A stretch of 64,000 bases of DNA from Francisella persica ATCC VR-331 (GCF_001653955.1 NZ_CP013022.1:620001-684000); one strand, 5' to 3'; positions 43,927 to 53,476 are shown, counted from the first letter of the stretch. Program-made: numbers and translations. The notes: generated from the sequence alone by a model not told the origin.

Positions 43927-44936
43927 TGCTAGTACTTGGTATTGAAAGCTCCTGTGATGAAACAGGCTTAGCGATATATGACTATTCGACAAAAAAGTTG
44001 ATAGTAGATGCTTTATATAGTCAAATCAAGTTACATAAGAAATACGGTGGTGTTGTTCCTGAGCTTGCCTCGCGTGAGCATACTGCTAAGCTTAATGATT
44101 TAGCCAAGAAGATATTCAAAGAAACAGATCTTAGCTTTGAAGATATTGATTGTATAGCATATACTGCGATGCCTGGTTTAGTTGGAGCTTTGATGGTAGG
44201 CGCTACATTTGCTAAAACATTAGGTTTAATCCACGGCATTGATACAATTGCGGTACATCATCTAGAGGGTCATCTACTATCACCATTATTAGATCAAAAT
44301 AGTGATATAGAATATCCTTTTGTAGCTTTACTAGTTTCTGGAGGTCATACACAGCTATTTGAAGTAAAAGATTTTGGGAAGTATAGTCTATTAGGTGAAT
44401 CAATTGATGATGCTGCAGGTGAGGCATTTGATAAAATAGCTAAGCTTTTAGGTATGGGTTACCCTGGTGGAGTTGAGGTGGCAAATTTAGCTGATCAAGC
44501 CATTGATCAGGCTAAGTATAGATTACCAAGGCCAATGAAAAATAAGCCTAATTTAGATTTTAGTTTTAGTGGTTTAAAGACTGCAGTTCTAAATACATGG
44601 TATGATGAGCAAGATCAGTCATTAGAGAATAAGGCTAATCTATGCTATGCTTTCCAAGATGCTGCTATAGATGTCTTAGTCTTTAAATGTGCTAAGGCAC
44701 TACAAAGAACCAAAAATACAAGATTGGTTATTTCAGGTGGAGTCAGTGCAAATAAACTATTGCGGAAACGACTAGATCTATTAGCTAGGAGTCAAGGCTA
44801 TCAAATATTTTTTCCGCCAATGAAATATTGCACAGATAATGGTGCAATGATTGCTTTGGCAGGGGCATATAGATATGTAAATGGTTTTAAAGACACTAAT
44901 TTAGAGATTAATGTTAAAGCAAGGTCATCAATCTAG
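43926..44936 (+). CDS. tsaD: tRNA N6-adenosine threonylcarbamoyltransferase TsaD
   Basis: TsaD transfers the threonylcarbamoyl group onto A37 of ANN-decoding tRNAs, working with TsaB and TsaE on the adenylate made by TsaC. The 336-residue ASKHA-fold protein starts [16 protein letters not shown]. Its metal-binding HxxxH motif is formed by H112 and H116 in [12 protein letters not shown]. Nucleotide-binding segments [11 protein letters not shown] and [13 protein letters not shown] are present. Older annotations call it gcp, a glycoprotease, which is incorrect. It follows the LapA-domain gene by overlap. Confidence 0.96.
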   Translation: MLVLGIESSCDETGLAIYDYSTKKLIVDALYSQIKLHKKYGGVVPELASREHTAKLNDLAKKIFKETDLSFEDIDCIAYTAMPGLVGALMVGATFAKTLGLIHGIDTIAVHHLEGHLLSPLLDQNSDIEYPFVALLVSGGHTQLFEVKDFGKYSLLGESIDDAAGEAFDKIAKLLGMGYPGGVEVANLADQAIDQAKYRLPRPMKNKPNLDFSFSGLKTAVLNTWYDEQDQSLENKANLCYAFQDAAIDVLVFKCAKALQRTKNTRLVISGGVSANKLLRKRLDLLARSQGYQIFFPPMKYCTDNGAMIALAGAYRYVNGFKDTNLEINVKARSSI

Positions 44937-45042
44937 CCTTTGTATAAAGTACTATCAAAAAAGTTATAGTTGTGCTATCATTAAGCTGTAATAAAATTTT
45001 TTACATCCACACAGAGTGTGTCAATTCAAAAAAGGGTTCCAA

Positions 45043-46209
45043 ATGAATAATAATCAAATAATATACCAAACCATAGAAAAAGAAGGTAGTATAGTCTGGA
45101 AAAGTGTTTTCGGGCTATTAATCCTTCCACTATTTACTTTGATAGCAGTACCTTGGTATGCTGTGACTTATGGTTTTACGACTTCTGACTATATTTGCTT
45201 AGTCGTTTTTTATGCACTGACAGGTATTGGTATCACAATGGGATATCATAGATTATGGTCACATAAGACTTATAAGGCGAATAAGATTGTCAGCTATATA
45301 CTTTTAGTTTTTGGTACGGCAGCACTACAAAATAGTGTAATTCAGTGGGCTTCAGATCATAGAAAACATCATAAAGATGTTGATGATCCTGTTAAAGATC
45401 CATATGCTGCTACACGTGGCTTCTGGTTTTCTCATTTTGGCTGGCTAATAAGACATAGTAGCCCTGATGTTCAAGAAATCAGAGGTGTAAATGATCTTCT
45501 AAAAGATAAAGCACTAGTATTCCAGCATAATCATTATACTGTATTAGCGATTTTATCATGTTTTGGTTTACCTGCACTGGTAGGATTTATATTTGGTTTT
45601 TTGAGTGATCATACGCTTAAAGCTGCTTGGCATAGTGCTCTGGGTTTCTTGCTTCTTGGTGGTTTTCTTAGGGTTATATTAGTCCATCATGCGACTTTTT
45701 GTATCAACTCTCTAGCACATACTATCGGTAAAAGACCTTACTCCACAAAAAATACAGCTAGAGATAGTTGGATTACAGCTATCGTAACAGGTGGTGAAGG
45801 TTACCATAATTACCATCATGCCTTTGCTGGTGATTATAGAAATGGTATTAGATGGTTTGATTTAGATCCATCTAAGTGGTTTATTGCTGGTTTGGCTAAG
45901 ATAGGCTGGTGTTATGATCTTAAGACAACACCTAAGCATTTAATTGAAATTGCTAAAGCAAAAGTTAAGTTAGAAGAAGCATTAACTAAGAAAAATAAGA
46001 CTTTTCATCTTAGTATTGAAGAGAAGTATACTAAGCTTGTTACAAATGTTAAAAATATGTATAACGCTAAGCAAGAATATTTGAAAGCTAAGAAAGATAA
46101 TGTATTGTCTAAAGCTGATCTTAAAGAGATTAAATCAAAATATAAAGATTTAAAAATTGAGTTTATCCAGGCGAAGAAAAAATACAATAAAGCTAGTACT
46201 ATTGCATAA
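45043..46209 (+). CDS. membrane acyl-CoA (delta-9) desaturase with coiled-coil tail
   Basis: This di-iron membrane enzyme puts a cis double bond into fatty acyl chains. I choose the ATG at 45,043 (388 residues) because aaaggg lies upstream; a GTG at 45,016 is less likely. The three histidine boxes are HRLWSH (69-74), HRKHH (106-110) and HNYHH (255-259), with four membrane spans between. After about residue 300 comes a Lys/Glu-rich region of about 90 residues (LEEALTKKNKTFHLSIEEKY and onward) predicted to be helical coiled coil, not part of the catalytic fold. It may bind a partner or dimerise. It probably tunes membrane fluidity. Confidence 0.9.
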   Translation: MNNNQIIYQTIEKEGSIVWKSVFGLLILPLFTLIAVPWYAVTYGFTTSDYICLVVFYALTGIGITMGYHRLWSHKTYKANKIVSYILLVFGTAALQNSVIQWASDHRKHHKDVDDPVKDPYAATRGFWFSHFGWLIRHSSPDVQEIRGVNDLLKDKALVFQHNHYTVLAILSCFGLPALVGFIFGFLSDHTLKAAWHSALGFLLLGGFLRVILVHHATFCINSLAHTIGKRPYSTKNTARDSWITAIVTGGEGYHNYHHAFAGDYRNGIRWFDLDPSKWFIAGLAKIGWCYDLKTTPKHLIEIAKAKVKLEEALTKKNKTFHLSIEEKYTKLVTNVKNMYNAKQEYLKAKKDNVLSKADLKEIKSKYKDLKIEFIQAKKKYNKASTIA

Positions 46210-46528
46210 ATATCATTCTCATATTAAAGTTAATTACTATAAAAATTTTATTTTTAGATATTCTAAGCTAATAAGTTATAAAGGTAGTTGCTGAGCTTAT
46301 CGGATTACTCAATGCTCTTGCACAAGAGTATAGTTTAATTATCTTTGTTTAATTAATTCAATCAAAAAAATTGAAGGAGTATTTTGAATAGTTCAACTAT
46401 TAGAATGCTCATAAATTAACAAGTTTTGCAGTAAATGCGTAGTTGTTAGCAAGAAAAATAAAATGATGACATTATCTAATAAATGGCTAAAATAGTTAAC
46501 AGTGTTAAAGACTTAGAACACAATACGC
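46210..46528. other. 319-bp gap without a recognised gene
   Basis: Between the desaturase and the end of metK (convergent) I see only short frames. A ctctt/aagag hairpin lies near 46,313-46,326, and an aaggag sequence near 46,373 is followed by a frame of only about 11 codons. No clear terminator is seen. It may be the residue of a lost small gene. Confidence 0.4.
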
Positions 46529-47689
46529 TTATATTTTAGATGCTGATTTAAGAATGTCAGCCTTATCAATTTTTTCCCAACTAAACTCTGGTAATTCGCG
46601 CCCAAAGTGACCATAGTTAGAAGTCTTGTGATAAATTGGTCTTAATAAGTCGAGATTTTCAATAATTTTACCGACTCTAAGATCAAAAACCTCAGCCACG
46701 AGATTTTCTATTTGATTATCAGTCATTTTACCAGTACCAAAAGTATTAACCATTAGAGAAACTGGTTTTGCTATACCAATCGCATATGCTAATTGTACTT
46801 CACACTTGTCAGCTAGACCAGCTGCTACGATATTTTTAGCTATATATCTACCCATATAAGCGCCTGAACGATCAACTTTAGAAGGATCTTTACCAGAGAA
46901 AGCACCACCACCATGATGAGCAGAACCACCATAAGTATCGACAATAATTTTTCTTCCTGTAAGGCCGCAATCACCCTGTGGTCCACCAATTAGAAATACA
47001 CCAGTTGGGTTTATATGATATTTAGTATCTTTAGTAATTAGTTCAGCTGGGATAACTTCATTAATGATTTCCTCAATCACTGCATCATGTAGTTCTTTTT
47101 GAGAGATTGACTCATCATGTTGAGTTGATAATACGATCGTATCGATAAATTTAGGTTTATCAGCCTCATATGCTAGAGTTACTTGAGCTTTTGCATCAGG
47201 GCGTAACCATGCTAATTTAGCTGTTTTTCTAAGTTCCGCTTGTTTTCTCATCAATAGGTGAGAGTAGTAAATGGCTGATGGCATTAACGTTGGTGTTTCA
47301 TTTGTAGCAAAGCCAAACATCAAACCTTGGTCACCAGCACCAAGATCTTCTAGGGAACCATGATCTACGCCTTGAGCAATATCTCTAGACTGCTTACCAA
47401 TAGCATTAATTACAGAGCAAGTCCTACCATCGATACCTTTGCTGGCATTATCATATCCTGTTTCTATAATAACATTTCTTACTAGTTCTTCAATATCTAC
47501 CCAAGCAGATGTTGTAATTTCGCCAGCAACTAACGCCATACCAGTTTTTACTAAAGTTTCACATGCTACACGAGCATTTTTATCTTGTTTTAGAATCTCA
47601 TCTAAAATTGCGTCTGATATTTGATCAGCCAGTTTATCTGGATGTCCTTCTGATACAGATTCAGAAGTAAATAAATAATTTTTTGACAT
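46529..47689 (-). CDS. metK: S-adenosylmethionine synthetase
   Basis: MetK makes AdoMet from methionine and ATP. The 386-residue protein has the normal three-fold domain structure. ATP-binding [12 protein letters not shown], the P-loop-like [16 protein letters not shown] and the N-terminal [17 protein letters not shown] are conserved. A strong aaggag site precedes the ATG. It is transcribed from a good promoter (TTGACT, 17 bp, TATAAT) in the gap shared with rpsP, leaving a 5' leader of about 118 nt with a hairpin. AdoMet is essential, and the adjacent TrmD on the other strand is one of its users. Confidence 0.97.
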   Translation of the reverse strand: MSKNYLFTSESVSEGHPDKLADQISDAILDEILKQDKNARVACETLVKTGMALVAGEITTSAWVDIEELVRNVIIETGYDNASKGIDGRTCSVINAIGKQSRDIAQGVDHGSLEDLGAGDQGLMFGFATNETPTLMPSAIYYSHLLMRKQAELRKTAKLAWLRPDAKAQVTLAYEADKPKFIDTIVLSTQHDESISQKELHDAVIEEIINEVIPAELITKDTKYHINPTGVFLIGGPQGDCGLTGRKIIVDTYGGSAHHGGGAFSGKDPSKVDRSGAYMGRYIAKNIVAAGLADKCEVQLAYAIGIAKPVSLMVNTFGTGKMTDNQIENLVAEVFDLRVGKIIENLDLLRPIYHKTSNYGHFGRELPEFSWEKIDKADILKSASKI

Positions 47690-47774
47690 TTTGTGCTCCT
47701 TTTAGTTTAGCTGAAAGGCTTCTAGAAAATTTTTAGGCAAAATTTAGTAAAAACGCTTTAGCTTATTATTTAAT

Positions 47775-47807
47775 GTCGCAAGCAATTTGTTTGTTAAATA
47801 CAGCGAC
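47775..47807 (-). promoter_or_regulatory. 5' leader hairpin of metK
   Basis: Read on the minus strand, the metK leader begins with gtcgc that can pair with gcgac 23 nt later. An overlapping alternative pairs cttgcg (47,807-47,812) with cgcaag (47,777-47,782). Only one of the two pairings can form at a time. It does not resemble a known AdoMet riboswitch that I can recognise, so any control is speculative. Confidence 0.35.
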
Positions 47808-47814
47808 TTGCGGT

Positions 47815-47843
47815 ATTATATATTTATGTTTATGTCAAGTCAA
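47815..47843 (-). promoter_or_regulatory. metK: metK promoter
   Basis: On the minus strand TTGACT (47,843-47,838) and a perfect TATAAT (47,820-47,815) are 17 bp apart. The start site should lie near 47,808. The -35 is only 3 bp from the -35 of the divergent rpsP promoter. Confidence 0.65.
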
Positions 47844-47846
47844 CTA

Positions 47847-47875
47847 TTGACATTTTAGCTAAGAGACTTTAAAAT
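47847..47875 (+). promoter_or_regulatory. rpsP: promoter of rpsP-rimM
   Basis: A perfect TTGACA at 47,847-47,852 is followed after 17 bp by TAAAAT at 47,870-47,875, about 108 bp before rpsP. It is back to back with the metK promoter. Confidence 0.65.
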
Positions 47876-47983
47876 ACTACCGGTAAGTTTTTGCATATTT
47901 TTTTGCTAAGTTGGTGGCTACTAAGCTTAGCTAATGAAATATTAGTAATTAAAAAATTAAAATACAAAAGCGGAGAATAATAA

Positions 47984-48232
47984 ATGGTAGTAATTCGTAT
48001 GGCTCGTGGTGGAGCTAAAAAGCGTCCTTTCTATAGAATCGTAGTTGCTGATAAAAGAAGTCCAAGAGATGGTAGGTTTATCGAAAAATTAGGTTTCTTT
48101 AATCCTTTAGCTAAAGGTGGTGAAGAGAGATTAAAGCTTGATGTTGCTAAAGTTGAAGCTTGGCTAGCAAAAGGCGCACAACTTTCTAATAGAATAGCTA
48201 GCCTAATCAAAGAAGCTAAAAAAGCTGCTTAA
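47984..48232 (+). CDS. rpsP: 30S ribosomal protein S16
   Basis: S16 is a small, basic assembly protein of the 30S body. The 82-residue protein has the usual start ([20 protein letters not shown]) and [20 protein letters not shown], with a Lys/Ala-rich end. It opens the rpsP-rimM-trmD-rplS operon found in most bacteria; rimM follows 32 bp later, and RimM in fact helps to mature the 30S subunit. A ribosome-binding site (cggagaa) stands eight bases upstream. Confidence 0.97.
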   Translation: MVVIRMARGGAKKRPFYRIVVADKRSPRDGRFIEKLGFFNPLAKGGEERLKLDVAKVEAWLAKGAQLSNRIASLIKEAKKAA

Positions 48233-48264
48233 TACACCAGCTTCTTAATAAAAATTTATCTCCT

Positions 48265-48774
48265 ATGTCACAGAATTTAGTGGAAATAGCTAAAGTTGGT
48301 GCTACTTATAAGCTTGATGGTGAGCTTAATTTATATCCTTTGGCAAGTTCAATAGAAACACTTCTAAGCTATGGCAATTGGTATATTCAATTACCTGCAA
48401 CTAATGTTTGGCAACAGCTCAAAGGCGAAAGTGTGCTAAAAAGGGCTAATAAAATTTATATTAAACTTGCCAACATCAATGATGTTGAGACTGCTAAGAG
48501 GTATGTAAACTCACTAATTGGTGTGCCAAAGCAAGCGTTACCAGAGCTAGCTGAAGATGAAGCGTATTTTAAAGATCTAATTGGTTGTAGTGTCAAAAAT
48601 ACTAGCAATGATTCATTTGGTGTTGTAGTAGATATTATCGAAACTGGCGTTAATGAAGTTTTGGTGTGTAAGGAAGATGGTAGTGAATATCTGATTCCTT
48701 ATGTTAAGCAATATATTGTTAGTGAATATCTTAATTTAAAAAAGATAGTAGTTGATTGGGAATACGATTATTAG
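48265..48774 (+). CDS. rimM: 16S rRNA-processing protein RimM
   Basis: RimM assists 30S head maturation, binding S19. The 169-residue protein has the N-terminal RimM barrel ([21 protein letters not shown]) and a C-terminal PRC-barrel ([20 protein letters not shown] with [15 protein letters not shown]). The usual G in the GxxG start of the barrel is partly replaced (GATYKLDG), a small divergence. It lies 32 bp after rpsP, but a 258-bp gap with a possible promoter separates it from trmD, unlike the tight spacing usual in this operon. Confidence 0.92.
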   Translation: MSQNLVEIAKVGATYKLDGELNLYPLASSIETLLSYGNWYIQLPATNVWQQLKGESVLKRANKIYIKLANINDVETAKRYVNSLIGVPKQALPELAEDEAYFKDLIGCSVKNTSNDSFGVVVDIIETGVNEVLVCKEDGSEYLIPYVKQYIVSEYLNLKKIVVDWEYDY

Positions 48775-49032
48775 TTTCAAAATTGACAAAAATATTTGCG
48801 TAGTTACAAATACGTTATATTGCATTAAGCTATATATTATATTCTGATAGATCAATTATCTACTCTCATATAAGAAAAATTCATTAAAGAAAAATCTTAA
48901 CAAATGGGAGTAATGTGTAGTGGTCGAGCCTATGTACCTAGCCTTTATTAGAAACAAACATTTGTATTTATGCTTTCTAAAAACTACAATTAAATCTGTT
49001 GAGTTAATTTCGTTGAGTTTAATGTAATTAAA
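48775..49032 (+). promoter_or_regulatory. rimM-trmD gap with promoter and long leader
   Basis: This 258-bp gap interrupts an operon that is usually compact. At its start TTGACA (48,783-48,788) and TACAAA (48,805-48,810) are 16 bp apart, a good promoter candidate. Transcription would leave about 215 nt of untranslated RNA before trmD. I find no open frame of note and no known riboswitch. A tagaaa/tttcta inverted repeat lies at about 48,949-48,981. Confidence 0.45.
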
Positions 49033-49791
49033 ATGAAATTCGGAGTAATATCAATATTTCCAGAAATGTTTAGGGCAATAAATGATTTTGGGATTACAGC
49101 TAGAGCTTTAAAAGACTCTAAATTATCAATAAAATACTTTAATCCACGTAACTATACTACAGATAGGCGTGCAACTGTAGATGATACTAGTTTTGGTGGT
49201 GGTGCTGGGATGGTAATGAAGTATGAGCCTTTGTCAGCAGCTATAGAAGATGCAAAAAATACTTTAGGTTGTAGTGCAAAAGTAGTATACTTGTCACCTC
49301 AGGGTGGTATATTTAACCATAAAAAGGCCCTTGAGCTTTTGAAATATGATTCATTAATACTGCTTTGTGGAAGATATGAAGGAGTTGATGAGCGCCTAAT
49401 ACAAGATTACGTTGATGAAGAAGTTTCTGTAGGTGATTTTGTATTAAGTGGTGGTGAGATCCCTGCTATGATAATTATGGATAGCCTAATTAGGCTATTA
49501 CCAGAAGTGTTGAGCAATAAAGAATCTGTTATAGAAGATTCCTTTTATGATGGTCTTTTGGACTACCCACACTATACAAAGCCAGCCGTATTGCTAAATG
49601 GTAATACAGTCCCTGATGTTTTGTTATCTGGTAATCATAAAGAAATAGCTAAATGGAGGCACAAGCAAAAGTTAATAAGAACTTATGAGCGTCGTAAAGA
49701 TTTAATAGAGTGCCTATGCCTATCTGCGGAAGATAAGCAAGTTATAAATGATTATAAAATAGATAAGGTAAGCACAAAAGGAGAAGAATAA
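49033..49791 (+). CDS. trmD: tRNA (guanine-N1)-methyltransferase TrmD
   Basis: TrmD methylates G37 next to the anticodon using AdoMet, preventing +1 frameshifts. It is a 252-residue SPOUT enzyme whose trefoil-knot segments [27 protein letters not shown] and [24 protein letters not shown] are conserved. The start codon is ATG at 49,033 with only a weak Shine-Dalgarno. Its stop overlaps the ATG of rplS (taATG). The AdoMet supplier metK is encoded divergently about 1.3 kb away. Confidence 0.96.
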   Translation: MKFGVISIFPEMFRAINDFGITARALKDSKLSIKYFNPRNYTTDRRATVDDTSFGGGAGMVMKYEPLSAAIEDAKNTLGCSAKVVYLSPQGGIFNHKKALELLKYDSLILLCGRYEGVDERLIQDYVDEEVSVGDFVLSGGEIPAMIIMDSLIRLLPEVLSNKESVIEDSFYDGLLDYPHYTKPAVLLNGNTVPDVLLSGNHKEIAKWRHKQKLIRTYERRKDLIECLCLSAEDKQVINDYKIDKVSTKGEE

Positions 49792-50138
49792 TGAAAAATA
49801 AATTTGTTGAGTTAGTAGAAAAGTCACAATTAAGAACTGATCTTCCGGAATTTAATCCAGGTGATTCTATTACTGTTAATTTATGGATTAAAGAAGGTGA
49901 GAAGCAAAGAATTCAGGCTTTCAAAGGTTTCGTTCTTAGAAAAAGAAATAGAGGTCTTCACTCTGCTTTTACAGTAAGAAAGATATCTTCAGGTATGGGT
50001 GTTGAAAGAACTTTCCAAACACATTCACCATTAATAGATAGTATCATAGTAGAGAAGAGAGCAGATGTGTGTAGAGCTAAGCTTTACTACATGAGAGGTC
50101 TTACTGGTAAAGCTGCTAGAATTAAAGAAAAAGTATAA
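49791..50138 (+). CDS. rplS: 50S ribosomal protein L19
   Basis: L19 lies at the 30S-50S interface. The 115-residue protein contains the conserved [20 protein letters not shown] and [14 protein letters not shown] stretches and ends with the basic [17 protein letters not shown]. Translation is coupled to trmD by a one-base overlap, with aggagaa upstream. It closes the rpsP-rimM-trmD-rplS group; xerD starts 18 bp later and may be read through. Confidence 0.97.
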   Translation: MKNKFVELVEKSQLRTDLPEFNPGDSITVNLWIKEGEKQRIQAFKGFVLRKRNRGLHSAFTVRKISSGMGVERTFQTHSPLIDSIIVEKRADVCRAKLYYMRGLTGKAARIKEKV

Positions 50139-50156
50139 TTCTAGGATTGTTAAAAA

Positions 50157-51035
50157 GTGTCTTCAGCAGTTGATGCTTTTCTTGATAATCTTTGGCTTGA
50201 GCATGGCTTAAGCCAAAATACTATCTCATCTTATCGTACTGATCTTAAATTTTTACAAAATTATTTCGCAAAAACTGATTTAATTAGTTTGGATTTTGAG
50301 CAGCTATATACCTTTATTTCATATCGTTCAAAAAATGGTTATAGTAGCCGTTCTAATGCTCGAATGATATCGACATTGCGTAAATTCTATGCTTGGCTTG
50401 TCTCAACTGGTCAAACTGGTAACAACCCTACAGCCAAGTTGACATTACCAAAATTAGCCAAGAAATTGCCTAAAGATATAACAGAAACTGATGTTGAGAG
50501 ATTGCTTCAAGCCCCTGATATGACAGATGATGTTGGTATTCGCGATAAAGCAATGCTTGAGCTGATGTATGCAACCGGGTTGCGTGTAAGCGAATTAGTT
50601 GGGTTGAATATAGATGATATAGATATCAATATTGGTGTAATTCAAGTAATGGGGAAGGGATCAAAAGAGCGCATAGTACCAATAGGTGAGTATGCACTGG
50701 AGTATTTGCAAAAATATTTTAATGAAGCTCGCTTGAGTTTATCTAAAAAATTCAAAGAGAAAGCAGTTTTTATCAGTAAACATGCAAAAAGGATAACGCG
50801 ACAGTCATTTTGGCACCGTATCAAAAATTATGCGTTTATTGCTAATATAGGTACTGATATTTCACCTCATACCCTGAGACACGCATTTGCTACTCATTTA
50901 CTAAATCATGGTGCTGATTTGAGATCAGTACAGTTATTGCTTGGTCATAGTAATGTTTCAACAACAACTATTTATACACATATATCTCAAAATCGTCTAC
51001 AAGAGATTTATCAAAAGCATCACCCAAGAGGCTGA
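50157..51035 (+). CDS. xerD: site-specific tyrosine recombinase XerD
   Basis: XerD, with XerC, resolves chromosome dimers at dif sites under FtsK control. The 292-residue protein starts at a GTG and fits XerD better than XerC (FLDNLWLEHGLSQNTISSYR; KLPKDITETDVERLLQAP). The catalytic set is complete: R143 in ATGLRVSEL, the lysine in GKGSKER, HTLRHAF, the GHSNVS histidine and nucleophile Y273 in TIYTH. No att sites or phage genes flank it, so it is the housekeeping recombinase rather than an integrase. It lies close behind rplS. Confidence 0.93.
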   Translation: MSSAVDAFLDNLWLEHGLSQNTISSYRTDLKFLQNYFAKTDLISLDFEQLYTFISYRSKNGYSSRSNARMISTLRKFYAWLVSTGQTGNNPTAKLTLPKLAKKLPKDITETDVERLLQAPDMTDDVGIRDKAMLELMYATGLRVSELVGLNIDDIDINIGVIQVMGKGSKERIVPIGEYALEYLQKYFNEARLSLSKKFKEKAVFISKHAKRITRQSFWHRIKNYAFIANIGTDISPHTLRHAFATHLLNHGADLRSVQLLLGHSNVSTTTIYTHISQNRLQEIYQKHHPRG

Positions 51036-51122
51036 CTTTGCTATAAGTATTTTATTTTAAGCTTCATGCCTATAAACTAGCAGTGATTAATAAATCTAGC
51101 TAATGCAACAATATGGTATAGT

Positions 51123-51131
51123 TGCTATAAT
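51123..51131 (+). promoter_or_regulatory. extended -10 promoter candidate for the 2OG oxygenase
   Basis: tgcTATAAT is a perfect extended -10, 40 bp before the oxygenase start and identical to the element before the LysM gene. No good -35 accompanies it. Confidence 0.5.
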
Positions 51132-51170
51132 AGGCACAAATTTAATTTTATTAAAAATAATGGAGTGGTA

Positions 51171-52016
51171 ATGAATATTCTTAGTGTTGATTATTATGCA
51201 GATGATGCAGCTGAATTGTTTACTAGATCTTTAAAAGAAACTGGTTTTGCAGTTCTTAGAACTCATCCTATTGCTTGGAACCTAATTCAAACAGTTTATA
51301 AAGAGTGGCGAGAGTTCTTAAAATCAGGCTTTGCTGATAAGTATATCTTTGATGTTAAGAATCAAGATGGCTATTTTCCTAAGGATGTCTCAGAAGTTGC
51401 TAAGGGTGAAACTGTAAAAGACATTAAACATTTTTATCATTTATATTTTCCAAATGGTAGATATCCAACAGAAGTCAGTAGTGCTGCTAGAGAGATGTTT
51501 GAGAAAATGATTAAGCTTGGTGAAATACTGTTACGGTGGATTGATGAGCACATGGATCCTGCAGTAGCAAGCAAGTTACCACAAAGACTGAGAGATACAG
51601 CATCTTATGAAAATACCTTACTTAGGATATTACACTACCCAGTTATACAAGGAGATGAAGAACCAGGTGCAGTTAGAGCAGCTGCACATGAGGATATTAA
51701 TCTTATCACACTGTTACCAATAGCATCTTCACCAGGTTTACAAGTATTATCTCCATTTAACAACCAATGGTATGATGTGCCTTGTGATAGTGAGTCTATA
51801 ATTGTTAATATTGGTGATATGCTTCAAGAAATGACAAATCGAGAATACATAGCTACTAAGCATAGAGTTGTTAAGCCTGAAGATGAAAAGGAAAATCTTG
51901 ATAGAATTTCAACACCATGCTTTATACATCCTAAATCAGATGTTTATCTCTCTGATAAATATCCAAGAGCAGAGATCTTTCTTAATGAAAGACTAAAGGA
52001 ACTAGGTCTAAAATAA
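51171..52016 (+). CDS. 2-oxoglutarate/Fe(II) dioxygenase, isopenicillin N synthase-like
   Basis: This is a 281-residue soluble non-haem iron enzyme. I take the ATG at 51,171, with ggag five bases upstream, over a GTG at 51,165. The metal triad is H173 and D175 (HED) and H231 (KHRVV), and the 2-oxoglutarate anchor is R245 with S247 (RIS). The N-terminal DIOX_N-type region is also present (TGFAVLRTHP). The family hydroxylates or oxidises small molecules; its substrate here is unknown. It forms a pair with the following acid phosphatase, 5 bp apart, so the two are co-transcribed. Confidence 0.85.
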   Translation: MNILSVDYYADDAAELFTRSLKETGFAVLRTHPIAWNLIQTVYKEWREFLKSGFADKYIFDVKNQDGYFPKDVSEVAKGETVKDIKHFYHLYFPNGRYPTEVSSAAREMFEKMIKLGEILLRWIDEHMDPAVASKLPQRLRDTASYENTLLRILHYPVIQGDEEPGAVRAAAHEDINLITLLPIASSPGLQVLSPFNNQWYDVPCDSESIIVNIGDMLQEMTNREYIATKHRVVKPEDEKENLDRISTPCFIHPKSDVYLSDKYPRAEIFLNERLKELGLK

Positions 52017-52021
52017 ACTAT

Positions 52022-52606
52022 ATGACTAAAGAGCAAGTTATTTCTTATTATGAAAGTCAAGCTCATGAAGATGAAGTAAGAAGTATTCTTGAAAAAGCTA
52101 AGCAAATAATAGAGAAGCGTGTTTCATTAAAAGATTGTGCTATAATTATTGATATAGATGAGACAGCTCTAAATCATTATTATCCACTTAAAAAAGCTGG
52201 TTTTCCACAAGATGATAATCATATTATATGGCATCAATTAACTTCAAGTACAAAAGTGATGCCGATAAAATCGACACTAGATTTCTATCATTATTGTCTT
52301 GATAGGGGTCTTAAAGTATTTTTTATAAGTGCTCGTTTTGCTGAATATTTGGAATCTACAAAACAGGCTTTGAGAAATGCTGGCTATGTAGGTTTTGAAG
52401 ATGTGTTTGTATTGCCTGAGGATATTGAGGAATACAATTCTAACGATTTTAAGAATTTTAAGGCTGAGAAAAGAGCGCATATAGAGTTATTAGGATATAA
52501 AATACTTATTTCTATAGGTGATCAGTCATCAGATCTAGTAGGTGGTTATACACTAAATACTCTACAATTACCAAACTATTTATATGGTGAAAATTCACGA
52601 TTTTAG
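52022..52606 (+). CDS. acpB: class IIIB HAD acid phosphatase (AcpB type)
   Basis: This is a HAD-superfamily phosphatase of 194 residues. Motif I is IIDIDETALNHYYP with D44 the nucleophile and D46 the acid. Motif II is FFISARFAE, and motif IV is SIGDQSSDLVGG. No signal peptide is visible, so it appears cytoplasmic unless exported otherwise. Length, motifs and the neighbouring 2OG oxygenase suggest AcpB, one of several Francisella acid phosphatases discussed in phagosome survival; the name is therefore likely but not certain. It follows the oxygenase gene by 5 bp, and its stop touches the 3' end of a dead transporter on the other strand. Confidence 0.8.
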   Translation: MTKEQVISYYESQAHEDEVRSILEKAKQIIEKRVSLKDCAIIIDIDETALNHYYPLKKAGFPQDDNHIIWHQLTSSTKVMPIKSTLDFYHYCLDRGLKVFFISARFAEYLESTKQALRNAGYVGFEDVFVLPEDIEEYNSNDFKNFKAEKRAHIELLGYKILISIGDQSSDLVGGYTLNTLQLPNYLYGENSRF

Positions 52607-53366
52607 TATACTGATTTTGATTTAAAGATTAGAAAATTACCTAAAAATATTAAAATAGCGCAAATTATCATAATATTTTGATCAAATAGTAACAATGCAA
52701 ACAATGATCCCCCAATAATATATTTAAGACATTGCTAGCGTGATATTTGAATACTTAAAGGCTTTAATATATGAAAACCAGCTATATGGCCAATGATATC
52801 TATAGCTAAAGTTAGAAGTAAAATGAACATATTAACACTATGAATTATTACCCAAGTAAAAGGTAGGGAAATTATTATTGTTGAGATCTTACGAAAAAAA
52901 CAATAAAGTATTTATTGCTACCTTAGCATTGAGCAGTGTTTTATACATAACCACTTCAAGCTCCAAAAATATAGCATCTAAAATTGCCAAACTAAGACCG
53001 ATAAAGCTATTACTCTTATCATAAAGCTCATTTGTGGCTGTATTATAACTATTATAAAACCAACTATTTTGAATGTTGTTATAGATTCTTTAAGAAAAAT
53101 TCTTGCTCCAATCATTACTACTACTGGATAGTATGATGATATAATAATCGCGGTTCCAGTCGTGATATCCCGTGTTGAGGCGATTACTTCAACATCTTGA
53201 GGACGCAATCCAATCTCTTCATATAGCTCACGATACATTGCCTGTAAAGGCGTTTCTCCAGCAACTACACCACCTTGAGGAAACTGCCAGGATGTTCGGT
53301 TTCTTCTCTGCCCCAAAAAGACTCCTGGTAGAGAGCCAAAAACAAAAGCACTCTTCTTAAATTCAT
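52603..53366 (-). pseudogene. DMT/EamA transporter, N-half replaced by an rppH fragment
   Basis: On the minus strand the second half of an EamA-type drug/metabolite transporter is recognisable. It contains [31 protein letters not shown], then in another frame [46 protein letters not shown], and finally LFDQNIMIICAILIFLGNFL. It contains stops and frame changes. In place of most of the first domain there is a 158-bp copy of rppH (53,167-53,324), preceded by a short possible start ([14 protein letters not shown]). The fragment's Nudix box is fused in frame to the transporter part in one 112-codon open frame, but this chimera is unlikely to function. Confidence 0.8.
53167..53324 (-). repeat. 158-bp inverted copy of internal rppH
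   Basis: This segment is the reverse complement of 55,221-55,378 inside rppH, with two mismatches that I can see, both near the ends. It carries codons about 21-73, including the entire Nudix box. It lies in a dead DMT transporter gene, inverted relative to rppH and about 1.9 kb away. Confidence 0.93.
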
Positions 53367-53476
53367 TATTTGGTTATAAAACATTTGATAAAATATCATA
53401 TACAAACCTTGTAAATAAATATTATTTCAGGCTTTCGTAAAGATTTGTTAAGATGATATCAAATAGTAGTTATAGT

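Noticed and set aside
47690-47808. AdoMet riboswitch in the metK leader
   Set aside because: I could not match the leader to SAM-I, SAM-II or SAM-III core sequences; only simple inverted repeats are present.
50157-51035. Phage or island integrase
   Set aside because: The protein fits XerD along its length, and no att repeats, tRNA junction or phage genes flank it.
52978-53316. A novel 112-residue Nudix-transporter fusion protein
   Set aside because: The N-terminal half is a displaced rppH fragment lacking the enzyme's other parts, joined to a transporter piece that runs into a stop.
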